From the NCBI GenBank assembly GCA_019918135.1, contig WBZZ01000691.1, positions 113,821-177,820 on the forward strand: a stretch of 64,000 nucleotides of DNA, in the 5' to 3' direction. This document shows positions 31,273-40,764 of this stretch, piece after piece (within the stretch, counting starts at the first letter, position 1; the number at the start of each line of letters is the position of its first letter). Below the pieces are notes generated by a model, which had not been told where the DNA came from, did not search any database, and saw only the letters and a list, made by a program, of their open reading frames with translations. The translations under genes and the position numbers were made by a program. This DNA is from Paulinella micropora (taxonomy: Eukaryota > Cercozoa > Imbricatea > Euglyphida > Paulinellidae).

Positions 31273-32271
31273 ATTAATATACACCTTCGTGCATGTTCAT
31301 CAAATTATCTGTCGTTCCGTGAGTCGAAAACTTAAAGTGAGGAAAGGCAAGCATGACGTTAAGACGAAAATGTTTATTAGTAATGTTACAAGTGAAAAAC
31401 AGGATGGAAACGAGATACCAGGGGTAGAACGTGGGTGCCAAAGGGATTATTAATAAACTAAAAGGAACGTTGCTTTTCAACTTAACATTAACACGCCCTT
31501 CCTGTTTCCCTCGCACCTCTTCATTTGGCAACTAAATTAGATAGAATAATTCAGATGGAAATTACTACTTTCTTGGTTTAAAGTTTTCTTCAAAGTAACC
31601 CCCCCCCCCTTCTCTCTCTATCTCTATTGCGCTCTGCAATAGCTCTAACATCACTGGCCTTGGCTCGGCTGGCTGTCTCCCACCCGAAATCTTGATGTTT
31701 CGTGTTAGTGTCGAGTATGCCTGCTGGCTCTCTCCCACCAGAACGCCTGACGTTTCATGTAGCATCTTCCTCTGCGCTCCTCTTCTTTGCTGAAGGTTTC
31801 TTGACTCGCTTCTAGCGCTTGGGTTTCTCGCTTGCAATTGACATGGATTTCTTGCCTTTCCCTATTTTCCTAAAACACAAACTAAAAGCACTTTTGTATA
31901 AAACAAAAAATGTAAATCTGATGAAGACAGAATTGTAGTTCTATTCTTCAAATTTTCGAGCGGTGACAATATTCCCGCTTCTTTATTTGCGCAGAGAAAC
32001 TCTGCAAGTACCGACAGTAGTGGTTTAATAAGTGCACAAAGATTTCGCATGCGCAGATATAGGGCATGCGCAATGCGAGCAAGTCACTCTGTCCAACAGC
32101 CATAAAACCAAGCTCAGAAGAAAAATCCAAAGCAAAGCTGTCAGCAAAATCACAATAACGAATCTATAAGACATAAAAACTAACATGAACGTGACCTATA
32201 CTAAACGAACACTAAAAAAAAACAAGCAAGTAAACTCAATTGATTCTCCCTGCCGGCCCACTCTGTCTGAT

Positions 32272-32706
32272 ATGTTCCGTGTCTCACTGTTTTTTCCCCC
32301 CGCACCCCAGACCTCTTTTTGACGATAAAGTCTTTTCAGTCCTCTCCCTCCCTTGTGATAAGAGGATTGAAATGTCTTTCTCTTTCTCTCTGCTACTAGC
32401 ATCGAGGGCCCGTCTAGCAGAGCTGGTATTCACATTAAGAAGCTGTTAGCTTTTGCCATTTCTTCCTTGAGACAGTTTTGTATCGATTGTGTCGTTTGTG
32501 TCGTTTATGTCGTTTCTGATTTTGGTTTCTGGATGTGCTCTAGCTTTCCCATTATTCTGGTTCATTGAACTTGACAACGGAGTGTCTTGTTCATTTAGGT
32601 ATCACTCTTTGTTTTAACATATATATGTTGTTGTTGTCTTCGCTCCTTACCTTATTCTGGTACATTGAACTTGACAACGGAGTGTCTTGTTCATTTAGGA
32701 TATTTG
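32272..32706 (+). repeat. split direct repeat A1 of the Ngaro element
   Basis: Matches 36774-37213. Inside it the segment CATTGAACTTGACAACGGAG plus TGTCTTGTTCATTTAGG occurs twice, 100 bp apart, the second ending just before the gag ATG at 32711. Confidence 0.85.
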
Positions 32707-32710
32707 TTTG

Positions 32711-34280
32711 ATGTCTGCGAGACGAAAGAAAACCAACAACAAGCGCACTGGTCAAGAGGATGCTGATCAGGATGTTGATGGCAAGCATGCTTCTGGTCCC
32801 AAAACATCTTCACCTGGTATGGCGGGTGCTCCAAAGGAGCAGAAAGAGCCAGCAGTCCCTGATCATGACATTGACACCGGTACCGTTCAGGGAGCTGGAG
32901 AGAGATTCTTATCCTCCGCACAGGTAGCAGATGCAATGCGCCTACTTGCTCAAGCTAGTCAAGATGTACGTGGTCGTCCTAAGGTGACAGATAATTTCAG
33001 CGCACGTCCAACCTCAGCGGGCACTGCAGCTGGCCTCGGAGCGTCCCTTCAGAGCATTCTAGAGTCTAGTGCGGTAGGGTTGGGTAATGTGACTACTGGC
33101 TATGCGAACCAGCTCCAACCTGACATCGATGAACGAGAAGACTTAGTGTCTGATCATGATCATGACGAAGGCGTCCTTGAACTTGTAAAAGAGCTACGCG
33201 GAAAGCAGGGGTTCGGCTTGGGAAAGGATCGGGAGGTCGATGTGCCAGCCTCGATCCTTCGCAGCACCCTACAGGATCAGGAGCGTCTACGGGAATCTCG
33301 TGCAATGGGTACGTCTACAAGATTGGCGTCATGGTTACAATCGCCAGCACACTCTGGGCTGGGCGCAAGCAGTCGAGCAAGCAATACCTCTTGGAGACAT
33401 CCCTCGTCTGAAGTTCCTGGTGCAACGTCTTGCAGAATTGCGCGAGGCTGACAGGTCCGACGACTGGGAAGTGGCGGACTCAATTATGGGCCCGGAGCAG
33501 GGATCGTTGCTGCTCGAGCTGGAATGCGCGATACAGATCAACCGAGTCACTGCGCTACGCAGCGAAGAAAGCAGGCAAGGCTGCGAAGGACAAGTAACTG
33601 CTCATCAAGCACGGATGCGGCTGAACAAACGAATAAGGTCCCATCGACGTGCAAAGCGTTCTGAGTCTAACAGCGCGCTCAACGCTGCGAAGGCAGCATT
33701 CTCAGCCCTCCAGTATTTGGAGGGTCGATCTTGTTTTAACTTTCCGTCATCAAGTAAGACATTAGAATCAGAAATTGCCAGACATAGAAAGACTTTCGCG
33801 TGTGTTTTGAATGTGTGTCGAAACTTCGTGGATGAAGTAAGCGCTGCTTCAGATCGTGTGCCTCCTCAGGAATTCGATATGGATTTTGACAACGACTCAT
33901 TTATTTTCCCATCCAGCTATCCTTCTAGTCTCATAGACCTGCAGTCACGCGCGGTGCCTATGAGAGCATCTGACGTCTCTTTACAGACACGAGGTGCATG
34001 TGTTGATTTACTTAGTGGACTTCCTGCTCATATCAATCAGCTTTTGGAAGATCCTTCCACCTCCGCTATTACAGAGGTGCATGTCTTGGACATGTCTGGT
34101 GAGCAGCCTTCGAACGAAGCTCCGTCACGTTTTATCGGCGGGCCTAGAGTGGAATACATCAAGCTTCTGACCCGCATGGTTGACATCGGATGGTGGAGCT
34201 CCGTCATTTCTCTGCTGACATCGTTCAGAACGGCTTCTTTACTGTCTCCAGACCAGACGGTGGTCAGCGTGCAATATTAG
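32711..34280 (+). pseudogene. gag-like ORF1 of the Ngaro element, frameshifted
   Basis: ATG at 32711 opens a basic N-terminus (SARRKKTNNKRTGQ), then an acidic/helical region. Around 33300 the coding-like signal switches to another frame, which is open from 33240 to 34280 and Arg/Glu-rich (for example RMRLNKRIRSHRRAKR at about 33610-33660). This marks one frameshift. No zinc knuckle is visible, as is common for DIRS/Ngaro Gag proteins. It presumably binds the element RNA. Confidence 0.6.
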
Positions 34281-35578
34281 CAGCTGTTCCTGCAAACTGC
34301 TGTCATCGTACGCCGCCTAATCCAAGACTACCAGGACCGGATGTGGTGGCTGCTCTTCATGTTCCTCTCGGCGCTACCTTTCACGTCGCTTGCTCAGATC
34401 TGTCGAAGTTCTACGATGTGCTGAGGGTCCCTAACTGGCTGAGCAAATACTTTGGTTTGCCGACAGTGACTGCAGCTGAACTTCCTACTAGACTTGTGAC
34501 CTGCTTCGGACCAGACAGTTTGTTGTCGCCGGTCATGCGTTGTTTGCCTCAAGGATGGAAGTGGTCAGTGTTCCTGGGACAAGAGTTTCATGTTGAGCTC
34601 ATCAGAAGATCGTGCCCGTCCTTTGGATAGCCATTGATGCCTGGTGAGCGAAAATCAGTGAACGATAACGACATTGTTCCTTCTATATATATTGATGATA
34701 TCCGTATCTTCACCTTGGACTCAACGCTTGGCAACACCGCACTGCAACGCTACGAACAAGCTGTCGAAGAGCGTAAAGGCCTCAGATGCAACGCTGAAAA
34801 GAGATCTCCATCGTTACCCGCGAATCAAGTCATGGGCCACAGTCTGCGAAATAATATTTACAAGCCTGACCCTCTGAAGCTGACCAAGCTGATGGAAAAG
34901 ACTACTTCAGTCTGCTCTCACGGTGAGACATCGGGCCGAATGATACAGTGGCTTGTTGGCTGTTGGACCTGGGTAATGCTACTGAAGCGTCCGTCACTCT
35001 CTATTTTCAGCTCAGTGTATGTTTTCGGCAAGAGGTTCAATCAAGCGACTGCTACAATCTGGAAATCAGTTGTGAGAGAGCTTATGCTCGCGCGTGCGCT
35101 GGCTCCACTTTTATACGAGAGAATTTCACCGTTGCTTCTTTACGTGCTTTTCAAACATGTCATTGCGACAGACGCATCAGAGTCTGGACTGGGTGTGTGT
35201 TACGCACCTAGCTCAGGTATCTTACCAGCTTCGACTCTTGACATGCTCCGTCACCTTCTGACTTATGACTGGAAAGTGGCAGTCTCCTATCGGTGGAAAT
35301 GGGTGGGTGAACAAATCAATATATTAGAGATGCGAGTTGTGTTGACAGCGGTCCGCTGGTTCCTTTCGCACCAGTCAGCTGCTGGCTCTTTGCTTATTCT
35401 CTATACTGACTCTCAAGTTGTGCTTGGTGCTGCGTCTAAGGGACGCTTGTCTTCTCGTCCGCTCCTGCGTTTGCTCCGCCGGATTGCATCGTGTCTCCTG
35501 GCTTCGGGTAGCGCGATCTACTTGGTGCACGTTCCATCTGGAATGAACCCCGCTGATGCCCCGTCACGCGCGAGGTGA
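34190..35578 (+). pseudogene. pol: reverse transcriptase/RNase H of the Ngaro element, one nonsense codon
   Basis: The same frame runs from 34190 to 35578 with a single TAG at 34628-34630. RT motifs are CSDLSKFYDV (motif A), LPQGWKWSV (motif B) and IYIDDIRIF with intact YIDD (motif C, about 34688-34715). RNase H follows with VIATDASESGLGVCYAP and ILYTDSQVVLGAASKGR, and a C-terminal HVPSGMNPADAPSR, the conserved end of DIRS-type RNase H. It would copy element RNA into DNA. The TGA at 35576 separates it from the recombinase in the same frame. Confidence 0.82.
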
Positions 35579-36526
35579 TCGTTCTTTCTGCGGCGAGCAC
35601 GAGTAAAGGAGACTTGGACAGGCAAGTATAGGCCTGCTTTGGACGAATTTTGGAACTTTGTACTTCATAATTTTGTGCTTGATGAGCTTAAAGACGTGCG
35701 TGGCATCGACGAAGCTTTCAGCGACTGGATTCATGACCTTTATATCTCTTGCTCGGGCAGAAGAAGGCAGACAGTGATAAACGCTAAGTGCGCCCTGATT
35801 ATTCTATTGCAGCACCTTCGAGGCAAGCTTCATATGTCGTCAGCTGCAATTGCGGGCTGGGCAAGATTGCGGCCACCACCTGTGAAAAGACAGCCGATCA
35901 CGTGGGAGCTTACTTGCCTCTTGGCGCTGGTTGTTGTAAGATCGTGGGATCAGCTGGTGGGATTTGGCTTTCTGCTAGCTTTTGGAGTTTACCTGCGTGT
36001 GGGCGAGGTTTGCGCTCTCAGGAAGGAGGACGTTGTTTTTCCAGGTGATAAACGGTTTGGGTCTACATACAAGCATGTTGGAGAAGTGCTGCGTACTACC
36101 AAAACTGGAGCAAATAAATTTGCTCGTATTACCAACAGTAGTGTCATCACCTTATTACAAGGCGTTCTGAGAGACGTCAGAAGGGCTACATCGTTGCTCA
36201 TCAATTGTTCCCCATCACGGTTTCAGGCATTTTTCCGCAGAGCGAAGGATCTTCTGGGACTTCACGCTGTGTGCTACACTCCTCATTCGCTTAAACACGG
36301 AGCTTCTACAAGAGAATTGTTGCATGATGTACCTATTGAAGACATTATGCTTAGGGGTAGATGGGCCTCAACTAAGTCAGCAAGACACTACATTCAGGAG
36401 GGTCCTGCTTTGCTATCCTACGTACACATAGGACCACTGTTAGCAGGCTTAGCTGCTTCTGCAGCTGCTGACGTAGTGTCTTTGTATAGAAGCGCATCTG
36501 CTGAATGTTCGAGACTTGTTTGCTGA
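35579..36526 (+). CDS. tyrosine recombinase of the Ngaro element
   Basis: The frame continues directly from the RT frame after a TGA; the first Met is at 35639 (295 residues). Catalytic-region motifs are FGVYLRVGEVCALRKEDV (first Arg), YTPHSLKHGAST (His box, with Lys where Arg is usual), and LRGRWASTKSARHYI (His/Trp plus the nucleophilic Tyr). It would integrate the circular DNA form without target duplication. The K-for-R change in the H-x-x-R box is worth noting, because Arg is usually required. Expression may need stop readthrough or reinitiation. Confidence 0.82.
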   Translation, partial: SFFLRRARVKETWTGKYRPALDEFWNFVLHNFVLDELKDVRGIDEAFSDWIHDLYISCSGRRRQTVINAKCALIILLQHLRGKLHMSSAAIAGWARLRPPPVKRQPITWELTCLLALVVVRSWDQLVGFGFLLAFGVYLRVGEVCALRKEDVVFPGDKRFGSTYKHVGEVLRTTKTGANKFARITNSSVITLLQGVLRDVRRATSLLINCSPSRFQAFFRRAKDLLGLHAVCYTPHSLKHGASTRELLHDVPIEDIMLRGRWASTKSARHYIQEGPALLSYVHIGPLLAGLAASAAADVVSLYRSASAECSRLVC

Positions 36527-36633
36527 ACTTAGGGAAGCTAAATTGTCACTTCAGCGTGACAAGTTAAAGGCTAGGATCAGATTATTTCATCAAACTGAGA
36601 AGTGGCTACGCCGTTAGCGCTGCAGAAAAGTTA

Positions 36634-36773
36634 CACAGTTGTGTTGGTTTCGCTTGATTTTTTAAATCAAATTAATATAAATTGATTAATTTTTGTGGCG
36701 GGCGGATGACACCCACGTTAACGTTTCTAAAATTTAAATTATCTCTGGCAAAATTGTGGCTATTTGTCAGGGA
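36634..36773 (+). repeat. split direct repeat B1
   Basis: Homologous to 37229-37697 minus the MITE. It preserves an uninterrupted version of the MITE target (CTAAAATTTAAATTATCTCT followed by GGCAAAA). Confidence 0.8.
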
Positions 36774-37213
36774 ATGTTCCGTGTCTCACTGTTTTTTCCC
36801 CCCGCACCCCAGACATCTTTTTGATAATAAAATGTTTTCAGTCCTCTCCATCCCTTGTGATAAGGATTGAAATGTCTTTTTCTTAGACGATTGTCTCTCT
36901 GCTACTAGCATCGAGTGCCAGTCTAGCAGAGATGGTATTCACATTGAGAAGCTGTTAGCTTTTGTTATTTTTTCCTTGAGACAGTTTTGTATCGATTCTT
37001 TCGTTTGTATCGTTTGTGTAGTTTCTGATTTTGGTTTCTGGATGTGCTTTAGCTTTCCCATTATTCTCGTTCGTTAAATTTGACAAAGGAGTTTCTTGTT
37101 TATTTAGGTATAACTCTTTGGTTTAACATATATATGTTGTTGTTGTTTTCGCTCCTTACCTTATCCTGGTACATTGAACTTGACAATGAGGTGTCTTGTT
37201 TATTTAGGATTTT
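36774..37213 (+). repeat. split direct repeat A2
   Basis: Copy of A1 (32272-32706) with scattered substitutions, directly abutting B1. Confidence 0.85.
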
Positions 37214-37228
37214 TCTTTTCCGCCATCT

Positions 37229-37697
37229 CACAGTTGTTTATTTTTTTAGTATTGTTTAGGCTTGATTTTTTTAAAGTTAAATTAATATTAATTCTTTAAA
37301 TTTTGATTTTTAAGTCAAATTAATATTAATTATTTAAATTTTGTGGCGGCCGGATGGTACCCGCGTTAACGTTTCTAAAATTAAAATGATATTGCTGTTG
37401 ACATTCAAGACAACAAAAAAAATTGATTTTTCTGTTTTGGTTGGAATTTCAGTTTTGGTTGGAATTTTGATTTTGGGTGAAAATTTGAATTTTCAAATTA
37501 ACGGCTATATTCGTCCGCAAAATATCGTAAATTTTCGCGAAATGTTACCGTTAAATTTGAAAATTTGAATTTTTGTCACAAAAATGAAAAACTGTCACAA
37601 AAATGAAAATCTGACACAAAAATGAAAAACTAATTTTTGTTGTTGTCTTGAATGTCAACAGCAATATCTGGCAAAAATTTAGTAATTGGTCAGGGAA
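37229..37697 (+). repeat. split direct repeat B2, interrupted by a MITE
   Basis: Shares CACAGTTGT, GCGTTAACGTTTCTAAAA and TGGTCAGGGAATG with B1. The interruption is 37392-37664. Confidence 0.8.
37392..37664. mobile_element. 273-bp mariner-type MITE with 25-bp perfect terminal inverted repeats
   Basis: Termini TTGCTGTTGACA...TGTCAACAGCAA are perfect inverted repeats over 25 bp and are flanked by TA on both sides (37390-37391 and 37665-37666), the target preference of Tc1/mariner transposases. The B1 repeat shows the related empty site. The interior has a threefold 19-bp repeat around CACAAAAATGAAAA (37575-37630) and no coding frame, so it would need a transposase supplied elsewhere. Confidence 0.85.
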
Positions 37698-37804
37698 TGG
37701 TTATTTGTGAAATGACGCATTTAAGCGGGCAACCGGGTCCAGATGTGTACCCGGCAGGGAGGGGAATACCAACGAGAATTGAACTGGTTTCGCGGAAGCT
37801 TTGG
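37698..37804. other. short flank between the Ngaro element and PLV segment E2
   Basis: Contains GGGGAATACCAACGAGAATT followed by GAACTGG, which on the - strand resembles a Pol III B box; perhaps a SINE scrap. It ends with CTTTGGTCT at the proposed inversion breakpoint. Confidence 0.4.
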
Positions 37805-38521
37805 TCTTCCTCATATTGCTCTTTCGTTTTCAATGGTGCTTCATCTCCTAAATTAGGTAATGGCGGTGCTTGTGGTGGTGCTCCTAATGGCGGTGCTTGT
37901 TGTGGTGCTCCTAATGGAGGTGCTTGCGGCTGTCCATGTTGTGGTGGCATAATATATTGATATTGTGGTGGCGGTGGTAATGCTTGTATCCTATTTTTTC
38001 TGTCTTCTTCATATTTTACATCTTCTATGAGTTTTTGCTCCCTTCTTAGTTCTCTGGCTTTTTGTTCTTGTCGTTCATTAATATCTGCTAGTTCTCTTTT
38101 GTGATCTCTGTCCTTTATTTCGTTTTGTTCCTCGGCATCGGCTATGTCTTTTCGTTCTAGCCTTTTCTTTTCTTCTATCACATCTTCCCTCTTCTTCTTT
38201 TCCTTTTCTTCCTCGTCATGTATTAACTCATATTTCTTTTGTAAGTTGCTTTGTATCTGGTTTCTGTTCTCGTGTTCAAGACGATTGAAATCAGATTTGA
38301 TTATTTTTTTCTCTTGGTTTGTGGCCCTGCCTTTGTGGCCTCGGCTTACCAATATATTTCAAAAACAACTTAACGATTTGAAGTGTGCTCATATCATTTG
38401 TTTTCTTACCAAAATTAAGATAATATTTTTTACCCTTCTGGATAATATATGGTCTCCCGCTCTTATTCCTATAAACTCGCGGTGGTCTTACCTTAGGTTT
38501 CCTTGTTTTCTTGACTACCAT
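37805..38521 (-). pseudogene. N-terminal part of the PLV coiled-coil/protease protein (segment E2), truncated and frameshifted
   Basis: A start at 38519-38521 gives a basic segment with KSGRPYIIQKGKKYYLNFGK. The signal then shifts frame near 38340 and continues as the charged coiled coil and the PQAPPLGAPQQAPP-type repeats, closely matching 3-495 of the window on the opposite strand. Homology ends at 37805 within GGAAGA, exactly where the 48945-50337 copy begins. The N-terminal 57 residues are not present in E1 because the window cuts it. Confidence 0.75.
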
Positions 38522-38581
38522 TCTATACAAACAAAAAAACATTTCTAATATTTTAGAATTTGAAACAAATATCATCATTTA

Positions 38582-38889
38582 ATGAAACTTTACAGCACCT
38601 CCTCGTTGCTTACCATATCCGAGTTTTGCGGCAGTAGCACTAACACTACCCGCGTAAGGCACCCCAACACTACTCAATGCCCCCGCAGTCCTAGAGATTA
38701 TCTTATTATCGCGAAGGAATTTATTAACAGCCAAGGCAGTTTTCCAGCCTTTACCCAATTAATCTTTCCTCCCTTTTGCCCACATCCCTTCTTCTTAGTT
38801 TTCTTTTTTCCTCCCTTCTGTGGCATTGATGGATTGTATCCGATGTTATATCCTGATGGTTGTGAAATTATCACTGGTGATACTGGCAT
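38582..38889 (-). pseudogene. pVI/pX-like minor capsid protein of the PLV, frameshifted
   Basis: The start at 38887-38889 is followed by a Gly/Lys-rich region (KGGKKKTKKKGCGQKGGK). The C-terminal half lies in another frame and contains NKFLRDNKIIS, then an Ala/Gly/Ser-rich stretch with GYGKQRGG. The FL-x(3)K-x-IS plus GYGK style is typical of Polinton and adenovirus-like membrane-active core proteins released by the protease. The frame change is near 38750. It lies between the coiled-coil/protease gene and the ATPase, the usual neighbourhood. Confidence 0.6.
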
Positions 38890-38931
38890 ATAATATACAT
38901 TAAAAAAAAATAATTATATAAAAATATTATT

Positions 38932-39744
38932 TCAGGCGATAAGTAAAATTTTTCTTAATTCATCATCAACACTTGAGACATAAAGAAAATTAAATCTCTC
39001 CTTTGTTGCTTCGTGATACTTTTGAAGAAAATAATCAAAATCAAAAGATAAGTCTAAGTGTTTATACACGAGTTCCATTTTATCCTGAGACTGGCCCGGA
39101 AAGATTAATAAATAGTCTAATTGCTTAATGGCTTCTGGACGTAGGTCGTTCAAATACTGACTAGACATAATAACCTTACTTTTATAGTGTCTGTTCTTTT
39201 TTAACAAATCACTTACGGACTTGTCTCTTAATCAACTCCCTAAATCATCCAAAACAAAAACAACCTCTGGAGAAATATACTTACTTGGTCGCTCTTTCTT
39301 CTCACCTCCTTCTTCTTTTTTCTTTTCCTTTCCGAAATAAAGAAATTGTTGCTTCTCTATTTCTTCTTTGTCTTGTTTTACTTCTCCTTCGTGTTGCTCG
39401 TCCTGTCTGTTAAGTTTGTCTAACTCATAATCAATAACATTTACACCATCTGATTTAAGAAAGGTATATATCGCCATCGGGTTGCCTCTGTTCTTAAAGT
39501 GCTTTACCATTGCTTTATAAATGTAGTCTTTGTGGATTGTTGAAGCAATAATGACAATACGGGTTTTTCTGTCTGTAGTCCGTTTCAGTATTTCAAAGAG
39601 TGCTGTCGTTTTCCCGCTCTTCTTACGGGCAAGTAGAAATATATTTCAATAAGGCTCGCCGAATAATTTATAACCTTTTGCTTTTTTATTTCCATCACCT
39701 TCCTGCTTTACTGGTTTCACCTTAATGCTATTAATCTTTTCCAT
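38932..39744 (-). pseudogene. FtsK/HerA-type (A32-like) genome-packaging ATPase, two TGA codons
   Basis: A single frame of 270 codons from ATG 39742-39744 is interrupted only by TGA at 39646-39648 and 39232-39234. Walker A is LARKKSGKTTALFE (about 39615), Walker B is VVFVLDDLGS (about 39240-39270), and SKVIMSSQYLNDL near 39160 is a sensor-like motif. It would drive viral DNA into the capsid. The second TGA sits two residues after the Walker B acidic pair. No TGG codon occurs anywhere in the frame, so both TGAs may replace Trp; otherwise the gene is undamaged. Confidence 0.82.
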
Positions 39745-39752
39745 GCTATATT

Positions 39753-40118
39753 CTAAGCCAAAAATTCTAGGCACACTACAATTCGGCCCGCTAAATTTCC
39801 TGTATCAATATTTCCGCTGTCAGTTTCAAGGACTTTAAATGTATATTGTCCGTCGCTCCATCCAACAACACCCAAATTATAACCGAGATTTGAAATGATT
39901 GCTGTGGTGCTGTCCGCAAATGTTCCAATAATTCCAATTCTGTCCATGTAAAGAATTCTGGTTTTGGTTTCGGTCTGGTCGTTCATATAGTGGATAAATT
40001 TTACATTCATTTTGGTGGGTGTGAATGACATTTGGATATTTTTATTAAATGTGTTGCTTCCTCCAGCAAAATCATTGCTCAGAAAAATAATCTTTTGGTA
40101 TTTGTAATCAGTAGCCAT
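39753..40118 (-). CDS. unidentified small beta-rich PLV protein
   Basis: An intact 121-residue frame with MATDYKYQKIIFLSNDFAGG at the start and GRIVVCLEFLA at the end. No membrane segment. Alternating hydrophobic pattern suggests a beta sandwich, perhaps a small virion protein. It ends 8 bp before the ATPase start and probably shares its transcript. No family recognised. Confidence 0.65.
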   Translation of the reverse strand: MATDYKYQKIIFLSNDFAGGSNTFNKNIQMSFTPTKMNVKFIHYMNDQTETKTRILYMDRIGIIGTFADSTTAIISNLGYNLGVVGWSDGQYTFKVLETDSGNIDTGNLAGRIVVCLEFLA

Positions 40119-40370
40119 GATGTCCTCTATATTAGTGCTAATAAACTTTTTATTAATTAATATTTCTGCTCGGACTGCCTGCGACTTTTACTCACGGGTC
40201 AGTGAGAAAAAAAATGAGAGTTGTGCTTATTGTATAAGCAAGGAATAGAAACTAAATTTAAATGTGTTTTCATAAATAACGGAAATAATATGTGTCGTAG
40301 TTTTGATGATGCTTTGCCATTAATGTGTGCCAGCGATAGTTCTTGGTATAAAGTACATCTATACGAGTGC
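40119..40370. other. intergenic PLV spacer
   Basis: AT-rich sequence with TTTTTATTAATTAATATT upstream of the 40118 start (probable promoter side). No supported gene. Confidence 0.5.
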
Positions 40371-40713
40371 TCACTTCTTACTTGAAGAAGGTGATGGAAG
40401 GCAGATACCAATAAGCAAGGTTAAAATACCAACATAAGTATTAGCAACCTCGCACGGCAAGTTCTTTTCAGACAACCTCACGATACAAAGGGTTATGATT
40501 GCTATAATGATACCCATTTGAAATAAGTATTTAATAAGTCGGCTGTCTGTCGGCCTGTTTTTTATACAACAACAATTCCAGTTATCTTCCAATTCGTGCT
40601 CTATTTTTTTCCTCATTCTTCAGTGAAAGGTCTAAAACTCTATTTTTCAACTCTGGTGTTAGTTCGCCGTCTATTTCAATGACTGGCGGTGGGGGGTGTA
40701 ATCTAGGAGGCAT
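40371..40713 (-). pseudogene. PLV virion membrane protein with two transmembrane segments, frameshifted
   Basis: The start at 40711-40713 begins MPPRLHPPPPVIEIDGELTP. A frame change at an A-run near 40610 leads to the 40371-40616 frame, which has NCCCIKNRPTDSR, a hydrophobic helix (MGIIIAIITLCIVRL), a short loop with CEVANTY, and a second helix ending GICLPSP. This layout is typical of small membrane proteins in Polinton-like viruses. The role is presumed structural, in an internal membrane or vertex. Confidence 0.6.
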
Positions 40714-40764
40714 TAGTAGGAAATACGACTGCTCTGATTTCAGAGAGTTGCTTAGATAGATCTT

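Larger units (their letters stand above)
32272..37697 (+). mobile_element. Ngaro/PAT-type tyrosine-recombinase retrotransposon with split direct repeats
   Basis: The element has the order A1 (32272-32706), gag-like ORF, RT/RNase H, tyrosine recombinase, B1 (36634-36773), A2 (36774-37213), B2 (37229-37697). A1 and A2 share ATGTTCCGTGTCTCACTGTT and about 430 bp. B1 and B2 share CACAGTTGT, GGCGG.CGGATG, CGTTAACGTTTCTAAAA and TGGTCAGGGA-like ends. B1 abuts A2 directly, as expected for the internal junction that templates a circular intermediate. No target-site duplication is seen, which is normal for recombinase integration. B2 is interrupted by the MITE at 37392-37664. The protein genes contain a few frameshifts and stops, so the copy is probably inactive. 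Confidence 0.88.

Noticed and set aside
31565-32402. Several 60-90-codon frames left of the Ngaro element
   Set aside because: Overlapping on the same and opposite strands, crossing a C-run and CT-rich tract, with no recognisable domain.
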